Shown: positions 6,660 through 15,575 of the stretch, one piece after another
Layout of the letters: every line of letters begins with the position of its first letter
How positions within the stretch are numbered: position 1 is the first letter of the stretch
Origin: Kiritimatiellia bacterium
Lineage (GTDB): Bacteria > Verrucomicrobiota > Kiritimatiellia > RFP12 > UBA1067
Length of the DNA stretch: 35,387 bases
Reading direction: 5' to 3'
Assembly (NCBI GenBank): GCA_017628025.1
Contig: JAGBZX010000026.1
Span: forward strand, 1 to 35,387
Notes under the pieces: generated by a model
The model's database searches: none
Seen by the model: only the letters and a program-made list of their open reading frames with translations
What the model was told of the DNA's origin: nothing
Made by a program: the position numbers and the translations under genes

Positions 6660-7774
6660 TTAACGTTACTCCACCTAATAAGCCCCCAGAAAAGACTGTG
6701 ATGGGAGCAAACTGGATTTTCAATACATTCATAGAAAGTCCAAAACTTTGACCAATTGCGGTTTATTTGTGGCGAGTGTCGAATAGGATTAAGGGAGAGA
6801 AAGCGCGTATATTTTACTTGTTGTGAATTGTCGGTTTGTATTTCGCAAAACGGCCAAAGTCTGAAGTATGATTTGTCTTTACGAGTCACTAGGAATGGAA
6901 ATACTCTAGTTTCATCATCGTAGAGCTCAATGAGCTTCCATCCAAAGCGCTTTGTGGAAGAGTTTAGTTCGACATTCCCAAAGGTATAGTTTTTTATTGA
7001 TTCATAGATCGGCCATATTGAAAGCCTATTTCTTTTTGCCATTTCTTCGTACTCTATAAATGGCCATGGGCATCTTATACGGAAGTAAGGTTTTGAATTT
7101 AGAGTATTCTTTTTGGGCAAAATTTCTGTAAAAGAGAAAAATGGCGGTAAAATTAGAGTTTGGTTTTCTCGTTCACGCTCTATTGAACCGCATAAAGGCC
7201 AAACCATCCATGAATTACCTGCTCCTGATGTGTCGCGGTCCTCTTTGTAGTTTGCCCATGTAATAACGGGCCATAGCGCATATTGATGAATCGATTCGCG
7301 GCGGTTTTTTATGCCATAAAAAGGCCATACTCCCCAAGATTGATCATCAGAGAAACTTATAAAAGGAAATAAAATGGACTGTGTCGTAACTTTGTCTTCT
7401 AATGCGCCTCTACGGGGCATTGAATATTTATGCCAAATAGGCCATAGGCAAAACTTAAGATCATTCATCAACATGATATGAGGATGTTCGCCATAGAAGG
7501 GGAATAGACCAGCATAAGTTTCGCCATTGCGAGTTTTGCCGTTAAACCAAAATGGTAAAATCGAAAACTGGTAAGAAGATTCAGCTGGGTTTTCTTGATA
7601 ATGAATAAAAAGTAACGCCCGCCACCAGTTTTCGTGTGAAGTGAAAAGCGGCCACATGATATCTGTAACGCTCTCTTCCTTGGCGTAAAAAGGGCGCACG
7701 GCGAGATAGTCATCGCGCTTTTCGAAGAATGGGCCTATTTGAAGTGCTGCTAAAAGAAATATCTTAGCGAACAT
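6656..7774 (-). CDS. Uncharacterised WP/FP-repeat protein
   Basis: 372 residues; no family recognised with confidence. The protein is built from about 15 short units, each with a core of hydrophobic residue plus WP or FP plus hydrophobic residue. Examples are MWPL (40), LFPF (90), LWPI (110), LFPF (135), VWPF (149), LWPV (167), VWPL (191), PWPF (236), IWPI (253), VFPF (291), LWPF (306) and the variant FWTF (344). Spacing is roughly 15-40 residues, often followed by a Tyr/Phe and a charged stretch. This suggests alternating beta-strands, such as a beta-propeller, beta-solenoid or barrel. The first 15 residues are hydrophobic and may be a signal or anchor. It overlaps the upstream TPR gene by 11 bases and the downstream prenyltransferase by 4, so it is co-translated with envelope-type genes. 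A surface or envelope role is inference. Confidence 0.85.
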   Translation of the reverse strand: MFAKIFLLAALQIGPFFEKRDDYLAVRPFYAKEESVTDIMWPLFTSHENWWRALLFIHYQENPAESSYQFSILPFWFNGKTRNGETYAGLFPFYGEHPHIMLMNDLKFCLWPIWHKYSMPRRGALEDKVTTQSILFPFISFSDDQSWGVWPFYGIKNRRESIHQYALWPVITWANYKEDRDTSGAGNSWMVWPLCGSIERERENQTLILPPFFSFTEILPKKNTLNSKPYFRIRCPWPFIEYEEMAKRNRLSIWPIYESIKNYTFGNVELNSSTKRFGWKLIELYDDETRVFPFLVTRKDKSYFRLWPFCEIQTDNSQQVKYTRFLSLNPIRHSPQINRNWSKFWTFYECIENPVCSHHSLFWGLIRWSNVK

Positions 7775-10700
7775 GCTTTCTTAACTCTTCGTATTCTTTC
7801 TTTTCAAATTCAGAAAGCTCGTCGATTCTGGCACGAACCTTGCCAAGAGTTGCCTTTGCTCTGATAATATCGCCTTTTTTAATTAGAACTCTGGCAAGAG
7901 TAATAAGAACTCGTACATCTTCTTTTTCAACGCCGTTTTTCTTGGCTACTTCAAGAGCCTTGCGAGCATATTTCTCAATTTCATCTATATCGTGATGACC
8001 TGAATCAAGAAGAATAGAGGCTAGCGTTTCCCATGTAACATAGAGCTCTGGAGCGCTCTTAACTGCAGCATATGCGTATTGAGAAGCTTCCTTAAAGCGA
8101 CGCTGGCGGCGAAGCACTTCTGCAAGGTCGTTCTGGGCTAGCGGAACAGGGCGCGTTGCGTTTGCGCTGCGTCTTAGAAATGCTTCTGCAGAAGAATAAT
8201 CGCCTTTTTGTAGTGCAAGAGACCCCATTACATAGTTGGCAAGGGGGGCTTTGCGGTTGCGCTTTAGTATGCGCCTGGCATGTTTTTCTGCATCTTCAGT
8301 GTCGTTAAGAGATATGTCAAGTTGAAGAACGATGTCTTGAACGGCAGCAACATCAGGATGGGCGCTGGCGGCCTGTGCAAAAGCGTCTCTTGCTTCGCGG
8401 CGCTTATTTTCGCCGCGGCGCAATAAAAGAAACGACTTTGTCATCTGAACGTGATAATTAAATTGGTTATCCGCATTTTTATCCATCTGAGGAATGATTG
8501 AATTCTCAATTTCTTTTTCTATGCGTTTCTTTTCTTTGGGGTCTTTAGCGGCGTCTGCTTGTTGCATCATAACTGAGGATAAGAGCGACCATGCTTGAAT
8601 ATTTTTGGGGTTAGCATCAACTATATTCTTCAGTATTCTCTTGGCATCTTCATATTGGTTTTTAATAATGTGTACCAATGCCACTTCCATGTTGGCTCTT
8701 TCGCCGCGTCCTGTTTTAACCGCGCGTTCGAGGTACTGTAGCGCTTTTTCACTGTTGCCATCAAGTAGTTCAACGCGCATTAAGCCGATGAGCGCATCGT
8801 GGTCGGCAGCGTTTTTAGTTAACACTTCTTCATAGATATCGCGTGATTTTACTGTGTCAGAGCTAGAAGCATAGAGTGCGGCCATCATGTTAAGAAGGGA
8901 GGCGCGTTTGTCGGTTGGTACAAAGTCAATTGCGCGACGAATATGCGCTAGGGCATCGCCAGGTCTGCCAGAGTTGGCCCACGCGCAGCCAAGGCGAACA
9001 AAAATTTCTGGATTACGAATATAGCCGTAATAGTTTGCTAATTGCCAGAGGATATATCTACGGTCTTTTTCGTCTGTTATAGCTTTAAACGATTTTTCAA
9101 TATCATTTTTGCGTTTTAGAGCTGGTTGATAACCAGCACGCGCCATTTCAAACTCGTTGAAGAGAGCGCAAATGTTGTCCTTGTCAATTTCATTACGGAC
9201 TAATTCGTACATTTTCCAAGCTTCGTCATTTTGCTTGTTGTCTTGTAAGTATACGCCTCTATTGTTTGCCATAAGCCCCATGTGTCTACGAAGCGATAAA
9301 CGCATAAATTCAACAGGGTTTTTGTTTTGGTGTATTTTGTAGCTACCCCATCCTTTAGGCGCGAAGAGAAGTTTGTCTATCTCTGCCCATTCTGACCAAT
9401 CTGGAACTCGTTTTTCGTCGGCTCCAAAGAAGAATAATTCAGGAATTGGTTTTACATGTGCTGAATGCCAAAGTTCTGGCGCGCCAAAGATAGCTACAGA
9501 TTGGCCAATTGTTGGGTCTGCGGCTATCCAGTCTTGGATAAATGTTAATACGCCTAATGAAAGAGAAAGCAGAAGTTCTTCGTTTTTAGGCCCGCAGACA
9601 TTAGCTTCTTTAACGATTTTGCGAAGTTTTTCAACATAGCGTTCGTCGTTATCACGCTGCAAGCAAATTAAGTTAAGTTTTTTATTATTGCGCTGTGCAG
9701 AAAGGCGAAGGTGATTATCGAGAGTGCCGTCAGTTACGAACCATTGGCGATTTTCTAACTTGGCAATAATTTTATCTGCCATTTTGTCGGCGAAACTGCC
9801 TTTGTTGCCATCAAATGTAAATATATTAATAAGAGCTGAAATTACGATAATTAGAGACAGCAGTGGTATCGTTATTAGAGATATCGTCTTAGATGTTTTA
9901 TCTTCGGAGAAGAATTGTTTTACCCAATATGCGAGCGTATAGCCAGCTACTGCCGCGGCAAAAAGACTCGTCATTACAGGCAAGTAGGCAGCCTGGCTCA
10001 TAGTGTCAGAAGGCGAAAGCGGCGAGGCAATAGCTAAAATACTAACAAATGTTAGTGCGATATGAAACACCCAAGAAGAGAAAGTGCTCTTCTTCTTAAA
10101 GGAGAACGCAACAAAGTATGCCAAAATAGCAGGAGCTATAGCAATCGTCCAAGTGGCTAAAGATCCACTGCGTGTAGCATTAAGCTTAAGTGCTTCGGCG
10201 CCTTGTTTAAGCGAGTCTGACATATTGCCAGTTAAGGGACTTATCATTATGAAGTAAGTGGCAAGTATGAAGAAGACAGAAAGGAACGCAACTAGGCCTG
10301 GGTTAGAGCCACGTCGAGAAGCAGCTGCGACAGTAAGGGCAATTATTAGTAACGCGATGGGCAGGGTTTCTAATCCGTTAATCAAAAGAAGGCCCGTCAT
10401 AATGCCGATAATGCAAACAATAAGGCTTGCTATGCGCAAGGTGGTATTAGTATAAAAAAGTACTAAAAGAAGTATTATTAAGGCTAAGGCTGTATTGAAC
10501 ACCTGAACAGAAAGATGTGTAGAAGCTTCAATTATCGCTGGCGTAAAGGCAAAAGTAAAAGCAGTTGCGCCACCAAAAACACGATAGGCAATTTCTTCTC
10601 TTGCTTCTGTATGAGCGCCTTGGTCGCGCATTTTCATAAACATAACGGGAAGAGCGTATGCTAGAATAGTCGCGATTATGCCGCAAATGGCAGACAATGT

Positions 10701-10892
10701 GTCAGGGTCAACAATTTTTGCAAAAAATGCCGTAATTGGGTATGGGATTGTGTTTGATACGTCTAGCCCAGACCAAAGAACGATTAGCTTTGCGCTTTCG
10801 CCAGGGAAGGTATAGTCGGCAAGATTAAAGAAATAAAATACTGCTGCTACTGCTGCGATTGCACCAGCGATTATCCAGTCAATTTTCTTCAT
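7764..10892 (-). CDS. Large membrane protein with C-terminal TPR repeats
   Basis: 1042 residues. The first about 360 residues hold roughly ten hydrophobic segments, with an N-terminal pattern (FPGESAKLIVLWSGLD) reminiscent of the DUF2723/O-mannosyltransferase-like membrane proteins of Bacteroidota and PVC bacteria. The middle part (about 370-520) is soluble, with a possible ligand or sugar region. From about 520 to the end come TPR-like helical pairs, for example GRPGDALAHIRRAIDFVP, SRDIYEEVLTKNAADHDALIG, EKALQYLERAV and YSSAEAFLRRSANATRPVP. TPRs mediate protein contacts; the topology would place them on one membrane face. The gene starts 14 bases after the end of metY with an SD-like gagga. 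It overlaps the WP-repeat gene, hinting that the two act together. A precise function cannot be given. Confidence 0.88.
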   Translation of the reverse strand: MKKIDWIIAGAIAAVAAVFYFFNLADYTFPGESAKLIVLWSGLDVSNTIPYPITAFFAKIVDPDTLSAICGIIATILAYALPVMFMKMRDQGAHTEAREEIAYRVFGGATAFTFAFTPAIIEASTHLSVQVFNTALALIILLLVLFYTNTTLRIASLIVCIIGIMTGLLLINGLETLPIALLIIALTVAAASRRGSNPGLVAFLSVFFILATYFIMISPLTGNMSDSLKQGAEALKLNATRSGSLATWTIAIAPAILAYFVAFSFKKKSTFSSWVFHIALTFVSILAIASPLSPSDTMSQAAYLPVMTSLFAAAVAGYTLAYWVKQFFSEDKTSKTISLITIPLLSLIIVISALINIFTFDGNKGSFADKMADKIIAKLENRQWFVTDGTLDNHLRLSAQRNNKKLNLICLQRDNDERYVEKLRKIVKEANVCGPKNEELLLSLSLGVLTFIQDWIAADPTIGQSVAIFGAPELWHSAHVKPIPELFFFGADEKRVPDWSEWAEIDKLLFAPKGWGSYKIHQNKNPVEFMRLSLRRHMGLMANNRGVYLQDNKQNDEAWKMYELVRNEIDKDNICALFNEFEMARAGYQPALKRKNDIEKSFKAITDEKDRRYILWQLANYYGYIRNPEIFVRLGCAWANSGRPGDALAHIRRAIDFVPTDKRASLLNMMAALYASSSDTVKSRDIYEEVLTKNAADHDALIGLMRVELLDGNSEKALQYLERAVKTGRGERANMEVALVHIIKNQYEDAKRILKNIVDANPKNIQAWSLLSSVMMQQADAAKDPKEKKRIEKEIENSIIPQMDKNADNQFNYHVQMTKSFLLLRRGENKRREARDAFAQAASAHPDVAAVQDIVLQLDISLNDTEDAEKHARRILKRNRKAPLANYVMGSLALQKGDYSSAEAFLRRSANATRPVPLAQNDLAEVLRRQRRFKEASQYAYAAVKSAPELYVTWETLASILLDSGHHDIDEIEKYARKALEVAKKNGVEKEDVRVLITLARVLIKKGDIIRAKATLGKVRARIDELSEFEKKEYEELRKHVR

Positions 10893-10906
10893 ATTTTGTC
10901 CTCGTA

Positions 10907-12181
10907 TTATACTTTTGCAAGAGCTTGTTTGATATCTGCAATGAGATCTTCAGGATCTTCAAGACCAATAGAAAGGCGTATTAAGTCTGGCGGAATGCCA
11001 GCTGCCTTAAGTTGAGCGTCAGTTAGCTGGCGGTGAGTGTGGCTAGCAGGATGAAGTACACAGCTCCAAGCGTCAGCAACATGAGTAACTATTCCGATAA
11101 GTTTTAGAGAGTCCATAAATTTGATAGAGGCCTTGCGTCCGCCTTTGATACCAAAAGTCATAACACCACAAGGTGATGGACCATCAAATTGTTTCTTTAC
11201 GAGTTTGCGGTATTTTGAGCCAGGAAGCCCAGCAAAATTTACCCAGGCGACTTTTTTCTGTGTCTTAAGCCACTTTGCGATTTTCAATGCAGATTCTGCG
11301 TGACGGCGAATGCGTATATGAAGTGATTCTAGCCCAACATTAACTAGGAACGCGTTGAAGGGTGAAGGGATAGAGCCAAAGTCACGCATCAAATGAGTTG
11401 TGCATTTTACAATGTAAGCTTGTTTGCCGAATTTCTCAACGTATGAAATGCCGTGATAAGATTCATCTGGCTCAACAAGACCAGGGAATTTATCTGCGTG
11501 TGCTGCCCAATCAAAGTTGCCAGAGTCTACGATGCATCCGCCAACCTGAGTAGAGTGACCGTCGATATATTTCGTCGTGGCGTGAGTAACGATATCGCAA
11601 CCGAATTGGAATGGGCGACAAAGAACAGGCGTAGGGAAAGTGTTGTCCATAATAAGAGGGACGCCGTTTAGGTGAGCGATATTTGCAAATTTTTCAATAT
11701 CTAGTATCACGCCTGAAGGGTTGGCAACAGTTTCTCCGAAAAGACATTTTGTGTTAGGGCGAAACGCAGCTTGAATTTCTTTCTCAGAAGCATCTGGGCT
11801 TACAAATGTAAAATCGATGCCGAGCTTTCTAAGAGAAACATTAAATAGATTGAATGTCCCGCCGTAGATTTGAGCGGAGCATACAACATGATCGCCGCTA
11901 TTGCAGAGGTTAGCGATAGCAAAAAAGTTCGCTGCTTGGCCAGAGCTGGTTAAGATGGCGGCAACACCTCCTTCAAGGGTTGCGATTTTCTTTGCAGTCA
12001 AATCGTTTGTTGGATTAGATAGGCGCGTATAAAAGTAGCCAGACTCTTTTAAATCAAAGAGATCGGCCATATGCTCTGTTGTGTCGTATTTGAAAGTTGT
12101 TGTCTGATAAATTGGAACTTGGCGCGGTTCCCCGCATTTAGGTGAATATCCGCCCTGTACGCACAATGTGTCGATTTTCAT
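10907..12181 (-). CDS. metY: O-acetylhomoserine aminocarboxypropyltransferase (O-acetylhomoserine sulfhydrylase)
   Basis: 424 residues, of the length usual for MetY in the Cys/Met-metabolism PLP family. It makes homocysteine (or methionine from methanethiol) from O-acetylhomoserine and sulfide in the cytoplasm. Blocks seen are the N-terminal VPIYQTTTF, YTRLSNPT, LTSSGQAA, NPSGVILDIE, IMDNTFPTP and the PLP-lysine site THATTKYIDGH (K204). The large insertion after about 215 with the DFGSIPSPFNAFLVNVGLESL segment separates MetY from the shorter MetB/MetC enzymes. The ATG at 12181 is preceded by ctctcct on the plus strand (an aggagag SD on the minus strand). It is the first gene of the minus-strand run that ends in folC, which pairs methionine and folate steps in one transcript. 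Upstream leader space is too short for a SAM riboswitch if the -10 box at 12214-12219 is used. Confidence 0.95.
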   Translation of the reverse strand: MKIDTLCVQGGYSPKCGEPRQVPIYQTTTFKYDTTEHMADLFDLKESGYFYTRLSNPTNDLTAKKIATLEGGVAAILTSSGQAANFFAIANLCNSGDHVVCSAQIYGGTFNLFNVSLRKLGIDFTFVSPDASEKEIQAAFRPNTKCLFGETVANPSGVILDIEKFANIAHLNGVPLIMDNTFPTPVLCRPFQFGCDIVTHATTKYIDGHSTQVGGCIVDSGNFDWAAHADKFPGLVEPDESYHGISYVEKFGKQAYIVKCTTHLMRDFGSIPSPFNAFLVNVGLESLHIRIRRHAESALKIAKWLKTQKKVAWVNFAGLPGSKYRKLVKKQFDGPSPCGVMTFGIKGGRKASIKFMDSLKLIGIVTHVADAWSCVLHPASHTHRQLTDAQLKAAGIPPDLIRLSIGLEDPEDLIADIKQALAKV

Positions 12182-12213
12182 CTTTGTATGCTCTCCTATG
12201 TATTATTTTCGTT

Positions 12214-12219
12214 ATTATA
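12214..12219 (-). promoter_or_regulatory. Probable -10 box (TATAAT) for metY run
   Basis: On the minus strand a perfect TATAAT preceded by TGA (extended -10, atgaTATAAT) lies 32 bases upstream of the metY ATG, leaving a leader of about 26 bases that contains the aggagag SD. No good -35 hexamer is present, only a T-run at the right distance. Confidence 0.6.
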
Positions 12220-12340
12220 TCATATAATGCTAACATAAAAAAGTAATTTTAAAAGAATTTTAGTAAGATTGAAGATTGTTTTGTTTTATCATAAACAGAA
12301 AGTAGTGTGCGCTACAATTTTTAACTATGTAAAAAAGTAG

Positions 12341-12369
12341 TTGCATTCGAAAAATCTATATGATAAAAT
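12341..12369 (+). promoter_or_regulatory. Probable sigma-70 promoter for rpoD
   Basis: TTGCAT (12341-12346) and TAAAAT (12364-12369) are separated by 17 bases. The region between metY and rpoD (12182-12418) is very AT-rich and holds no gene. A second candidate, TTGACA at 12378-12383 with TTATAT at 12401-12406 (17 bases), would start almost at the SD and is less likely. Confidence 0.5.
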
Positions 12370-12409
12370 ATACGAACTTGACAAATTGCTGTTGGGTGGA
12401 TTATATACT

Positions 12410-12415
12410 GGAGGG
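12410..12415 (+). promoter_or_regulatory. Ribosome binding site setting the rpoD start
   Basis: GGAGGG sits just before ATG 12419. It favours this start over the in-frame ATG at 12341, which overlaps the -35 hexamer and would add 26 non-conserved residues. Confidence 0.7.
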
Positions 12416-12418
12416 TTA

Positions 12419-14437
12419 ATGGCTAAAATTACTAAATCGTCTTCTAAGACGGTTAAAAAGGCAACCAAAAAAATTGGTCAAAAGAAAGCAACCAAAAAAA
12501 CGGATATAATTGAAAGCGCCGTTGATATGGATTCTTCTCCGGTAACACGGAAGAGCAAGCGTGTTAAAAAAACTATCGAGGTGGATAGTGATGACTTCCC
12601 TCCAATAGACGATGATACTGAAGTGCCCATTATAGACGACGAACGGTTAGTTCAAGAAGTAGCAAGGGCAGAAGAGAATGCTGGCGAGGTTGATGCAGAT
12701 GCTGATGTTCAGCTTGATGAACCTATGCCTTCATTTAATGCCGAACAAGGCGACACTAGTGATGCTGATGTAGTACTGCCTTCTATGGAAGGCTTGAGTA
12801 TTTTGCGTGAAACTGAAATTAATGATGTTATTAACGAGATTAAAAGACGCTGTGAGGCAAATGGCGGCTATGTAACGTTCGAAGAGCTTAACCAAGTTCT
12901 TCCTGCCACTACCGTTGATGCTATTCAAACAGAGCGTTATTTAACTCTTTTAGAGCAGCTCGGCTGTGCAGTTATCCGTGAAGATGACGTAAAGAAATAT
13001 CTTGACTCGCGTAATGCCAAGCCTGGCGAAGGCAAGACTCGCTCTGATATTATCGAAGATCCAATTCGAATGTATCTTCATCAGATGGGGCAAGTAGAAC
13101 TTCTTAATCGTGATGAAGAAATTGAAATTTGCCAAACGATAGAATTGGCTGAGGCTAAGACGTGCGATATTTTCAATCGATATCTTTTTGCCCCATCAAT
13201 GTATACTAGACTGCTAGACAAACTAGAAGGTCAGTACGAACGCTTTGACCGAATAGTCACAGATCGATTCGAGGATAATCGCGACTCCTACATGATGCAG
13301 ATACCGAAGTTCCGTAAGGATATCGAAGAAATCAAGAAGAAAATGCAAGTCGCGAGCCAAAAATATCTCGAAGAGGTTAATCGTCGCCATGTAGACAAAC
13401 GTAAGCTTTCTCAGGCGACGCGTTCTCTAGAGTCGGTTCGAAAGCAATTGCGTGATTGCTTTGACCAAATGAGCTTTAAGCAGAAAATTCTTGAAACGCT
13501 TTGTGCAGAAGCAGATGAACACATCTATCTTCCATACAAAGAATTAGTAAAAAAACAAGCTGAGCTAATGACTCAAAAAAGCTCGAATAAGCGCGAACGC
13601 GAACTTAAATTAATTCGCGAGAAGATGTCTAGTCTTGAAGCGCATTTCGGGATGACGCCGCAAGAATTCGTGACATCTTTTAAAGAGATGCGCGACATCC
13701 TCAAGCAAGGTCAGAAAGCTCGTACAAAGATGGTTGAGGCTAACCTTAGGCTCGTTATCTCAATCGTTAAAAAATACATGAATCGTGGTCTTAGCTTCCT
13801 TGATCTTATTCAAGAGGGTAACACCGGTCTCATGAAAGCGGTTGAGAAGTTTGAGTATAAGAGAGGATATAAGTTTTCAACCTATGCTACCTGGTGGATA
13901 CGCCAGGCAGCAACTCGCGCTATAGCCGACCAGGCTAGAACAATTCGCATTCCTGTGCATATGATTGAGACGATAAATAAGCTCATGCGAGTTCAAAAAC
14001 GTCTTATTCAAAAGCTTGGACGCGAGCCAACCGAAGTAGAGCTAAGTGAAGAGCTTGGTATAACGGTTGATTTAGTGCGCTCTGTTCGTAAGATGGCGCA
14101 GCACCCGATTTCGCTCCAATCGAAAGTTGGCGACAATGAAGATGCACACTATGGAGACTTCATTGCTGACACTACGAGCGAAAATCCCTTCGAAGTAACG
14201 GAAGGGCATTTGTTGAAGGAACGTCTTATGGCAATTCTCGGCACTCTCTCTGAACGAGAGAGACAGGTTGTAGATTACCGTTTCGGATTGAAGGACGGTT
14301 TTAGCCGCACTCTTGAAGAAGTAGGGCGTATCTTTAATGTAACTAGAGAAAGAATCCGCCAAATCGAAGCCAAAGCGTTAAGAAAGCTTAGGCATCCAAG
14401 TCGCATGAAATCACTCGGCGACTATAGGAACTGTTAA
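12419..14437 (+). CDS. rpoD: Primary RNA polymerase sigma factor (sigma-70)
   Basis: 672 residues. This is the housekeeping sigma factor. Region 1.1 ([12 protein letters not shown]-like and FEELNQVLP) precedes region 1.2 [17 protein letters not shown] non-conserved region of about 200 residues follows, with coiled-coil character. Then come region 2 ([36 protein letters not shown]), region 3 ([13 protein letters not shown]) and region 4 with [15 protein letters not shown] and the -35-binding helix [20 protein letters not shown]. The N-terminus has an extra tail: residues 1 to about 50 are Lys/Ser/Thr-rich (KKATKK, QKKATKK; histone-H1-like) and about 55-115 are strongly acidic. It is the first gene of the plus-strand block and lies divergent to metY. 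The start is ATG 12419 with a GGAGGG SD. Confidence 0.97.
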   Translation: MAKITKSSSKTVKKATKKIGQKKATKKTDIIESAVDMDSSPVTRKSKRVKKTIEVDSDDFPPIDDDTEVPIIDDERLVQEVARAEENAGEVDADADVQLDEPMPSFNAEQGDTSDADVVLPSMEGLSILRETEINDVINEIKRRCEANGGYVTFEELNQVLPATTVDAIQTERYLTLLEQLGCAVIREDDVKKYLDSRNAKPGEGKTRSDIIEDPIRMYLHQMGQVELLNRDEEIEICQTIELAEAKTCDIFNRYLFAPSMYTRLLDKLEGQYERFDRIVTDRFEDNRDSYMMQIPKFRKDIEEIKKKMQVASQKYLEEVNRRHVDKRKLSQATRSLESVRKQLRDCFDQMSFKQKILETLCAEADEHIYLPYKELVKKQAELMTQKSSNKRERELKLIREKMSSLEAHFGMTPQEFVTSFKEMRDILKQGQKARTKMVEANLRLVISIVKKYMNRGLSFLDLIQEGNTGLMKAVEKFEYKRGYKFSTYATWWIRQAATRAIADQARTIRIPVHMIETINKLMRVQKRLIQKLGREPTEVELSEELGITVDLVRSVRKMAQHPISLQSKVGDNEDAHYGDFIADTTSENPFEVTEGHLLKERLMAILGTLSERERQVVDYRFGLKDGFSRTLEEVGRIFNVTRERIRQIEAKALRKLRHPSRMKSLGDYRNC

Positions 14438-14476
14438 GACGGCGGGAAATAAGTCGAAAAAGAAAGAAGGTAAATA

Positions 14477-14977
14477 ATGAAATGCATCATAGAAGGGGTA
14501 TTAAACCTTTTCGAAGGCCAAAACGCGGCCTGTCCTCAGTCTGCGGCAATTGCCATCGCCGCCGCCGGTTTTCTTGCCGGTGTAGTTATAACGATTATAA
14601 TCTCGGCATGTATTTGCCGTTGCCGTTGCAAAAAACAAGCATCGGGGTCAAAGTCGCACCAATCGCGTCGTCGTGAACAACCTAAGTTTGAAAAGACTCA
14701 TCCAGCGCCAGCTGATGGTTCTATTGAAATTTACGTTGGTAACCTTAGCTATGACCTTACAGAAGAAATCCTTCGCAAGGAATTTGAGGCGTATGGCAAG
14801 GTAAATTCTGCACGAATTATAACCAATCGCTTCAATGGTAAGAGCAAAGGATTTGGCTTTATTCATATGCCAAATCGTGCAGAAGCTGATGCGGCAATTG
14901 CAGCATTGTCGGATAAAGATATTCTTGGTCGTCGCCTTCGTTGTAATGAGGCGAAAAACGTAGAAGAGCGCAAATAA
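14477..14977 (+). CDS. Membrane-anchored RRM-domain RNA-binding protein
   Basis: 166 residues. A single hydrophobic segment (about 22-47, rich in Ala, Gly, Ile and Val) is followed by a Cys/Arg cluster ACICRCRCKK (44-53). A basic linker comes next (SHQSRRREQ), then one RRM domain at about 83-157. The RRM has RNP2 IYVGNL (85-90) and RNP1 KGFGFIHM (124-131), so the aromatic RNA-contacting positions are kept. Soluble short RRM proteins are common in cyanobacteria and PVC bacteria; the N-terminal membrane anchor is the odd part. The positive cluster after the membrane segment predicts that the RRM faces the cytoplasm. The gene follows rpoD by 39 bases with an aagaagg SD, and precedes the DJ-1 gene. 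It could localise mRNA or ribosomes to the membrane; that is inference. Confidence 0.88.
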   Translation: MKCIIEGVLNLFEGQNAACPQSAAIAIAAAGFLAGVVITIIISACICRCRCKKQASGSKSHQSRRREQPKFEKTHPAPADGSIEIYVGNLSYDLTEEILRKEFEAYGKVNSARIITNRFNGKSKGFGFIHMPNRAEADAAIAALSDKDILGRRLRCNEAKNVEERK

Positions 14978-15020
14978 AAAACAACGGCTCGATTTCGACA
15001 AAGTCTAAGAGGAGGAGAAT

Positions 15021-15575
15021 ATGTCAAAAGTAGTAATTCCACTTGCTCAGGGCTTTGAAGAAATCGAGGCCGTATCTGCAATAGATGTTTTAAGGCGCGG
15101 CGGCGTAGAGGTTATAGTAGCGTCCATAGAAGAGGATGTTGTTGTAAGCGGCGCGCATGGTATAAAGTTAACAGCTGATGCCTTTTTGAAAGATATTTCT
15201 AGCTCGCCTTACGATGCGATATTATTACCTGGTGGTGGTGAGGGGACAGAGCGTTTAGGCTCGTCTTTATTGGTTGCAGAAGAATTAAGACGCGCAAAAG
15301 AGAATGATCTTTTAATTTGTGCAATATGCGCAGCTCCCACTGTTCTTGTTAAAACAGGAGTTTTAAGTCAACACCAGCACATCACATGTTATCCTTCATG
15401 TATTGGAGAACTTGATAGGCCTAGCGCGAATGTGCCAGCAGTTGCCGATGGTAATGTTATAACTGGTCAGGGACCATCAGCAGGCATACTTTTTGCACTA
15501 ATAATTCTTAGCCGTTTAGAAGGAGATACCGTAGCTCGTAAGGTTGCTAGGGGTATGCTCTTTGATGGTTTTTAA
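15021..15575 (+). CDS. DJ-1/PfpI family protein (YajL-like)
   Basis: 184 residues, the full length for a DJ-1-type protein. These cytoplasmic proteins act in oxidative or carbonyl stress defence; some are reported as deglycases or chaperones, though the reaction is disputed. The N-terminal AQGFEEIEAV supplies the conserved glutamate, ILLPGGGEG follows, and the nucleophile elbow ICAAPTVL gives the reactive Cys103. The GQGPSAG block closes the site. A strong SD (aggagga within 15008-15017) precedes ATG 15021. Its stop shares one base with the start of the next glycosyltransferase gene (TAATG). Confidence 0.94.
   Translation: MSKVVIPLAQGFEEIEAVSAIDVLRRGGVEVIVASIEEDVVVSGAHGIKLTADAFLKDISSSPYDAILLPGGGEGTERLGSSLLVAEELRRAKENDLLICAICAAPTVLVKTGVLSQHQHITCYPSCIGELDRPSANVPAVADGNVITGQGPSAGILFALIILSRLEGDTVARKVARGMLFDGF

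Noticed and set aside
10902-10912. TATAAT at the metY 3' end as a separate promoter for the membrane-TPR gene
   Set aside because: It overlaps the metY stop and lies only about 14 bases from the next ATG; co-transcription explains the layout better.
12182-12340. SAM riboswitch or other leader RNA before metY
   Set aside because: The TATAAT box leaves only about 26 bases of leader, and no multi-stem fold is evident.
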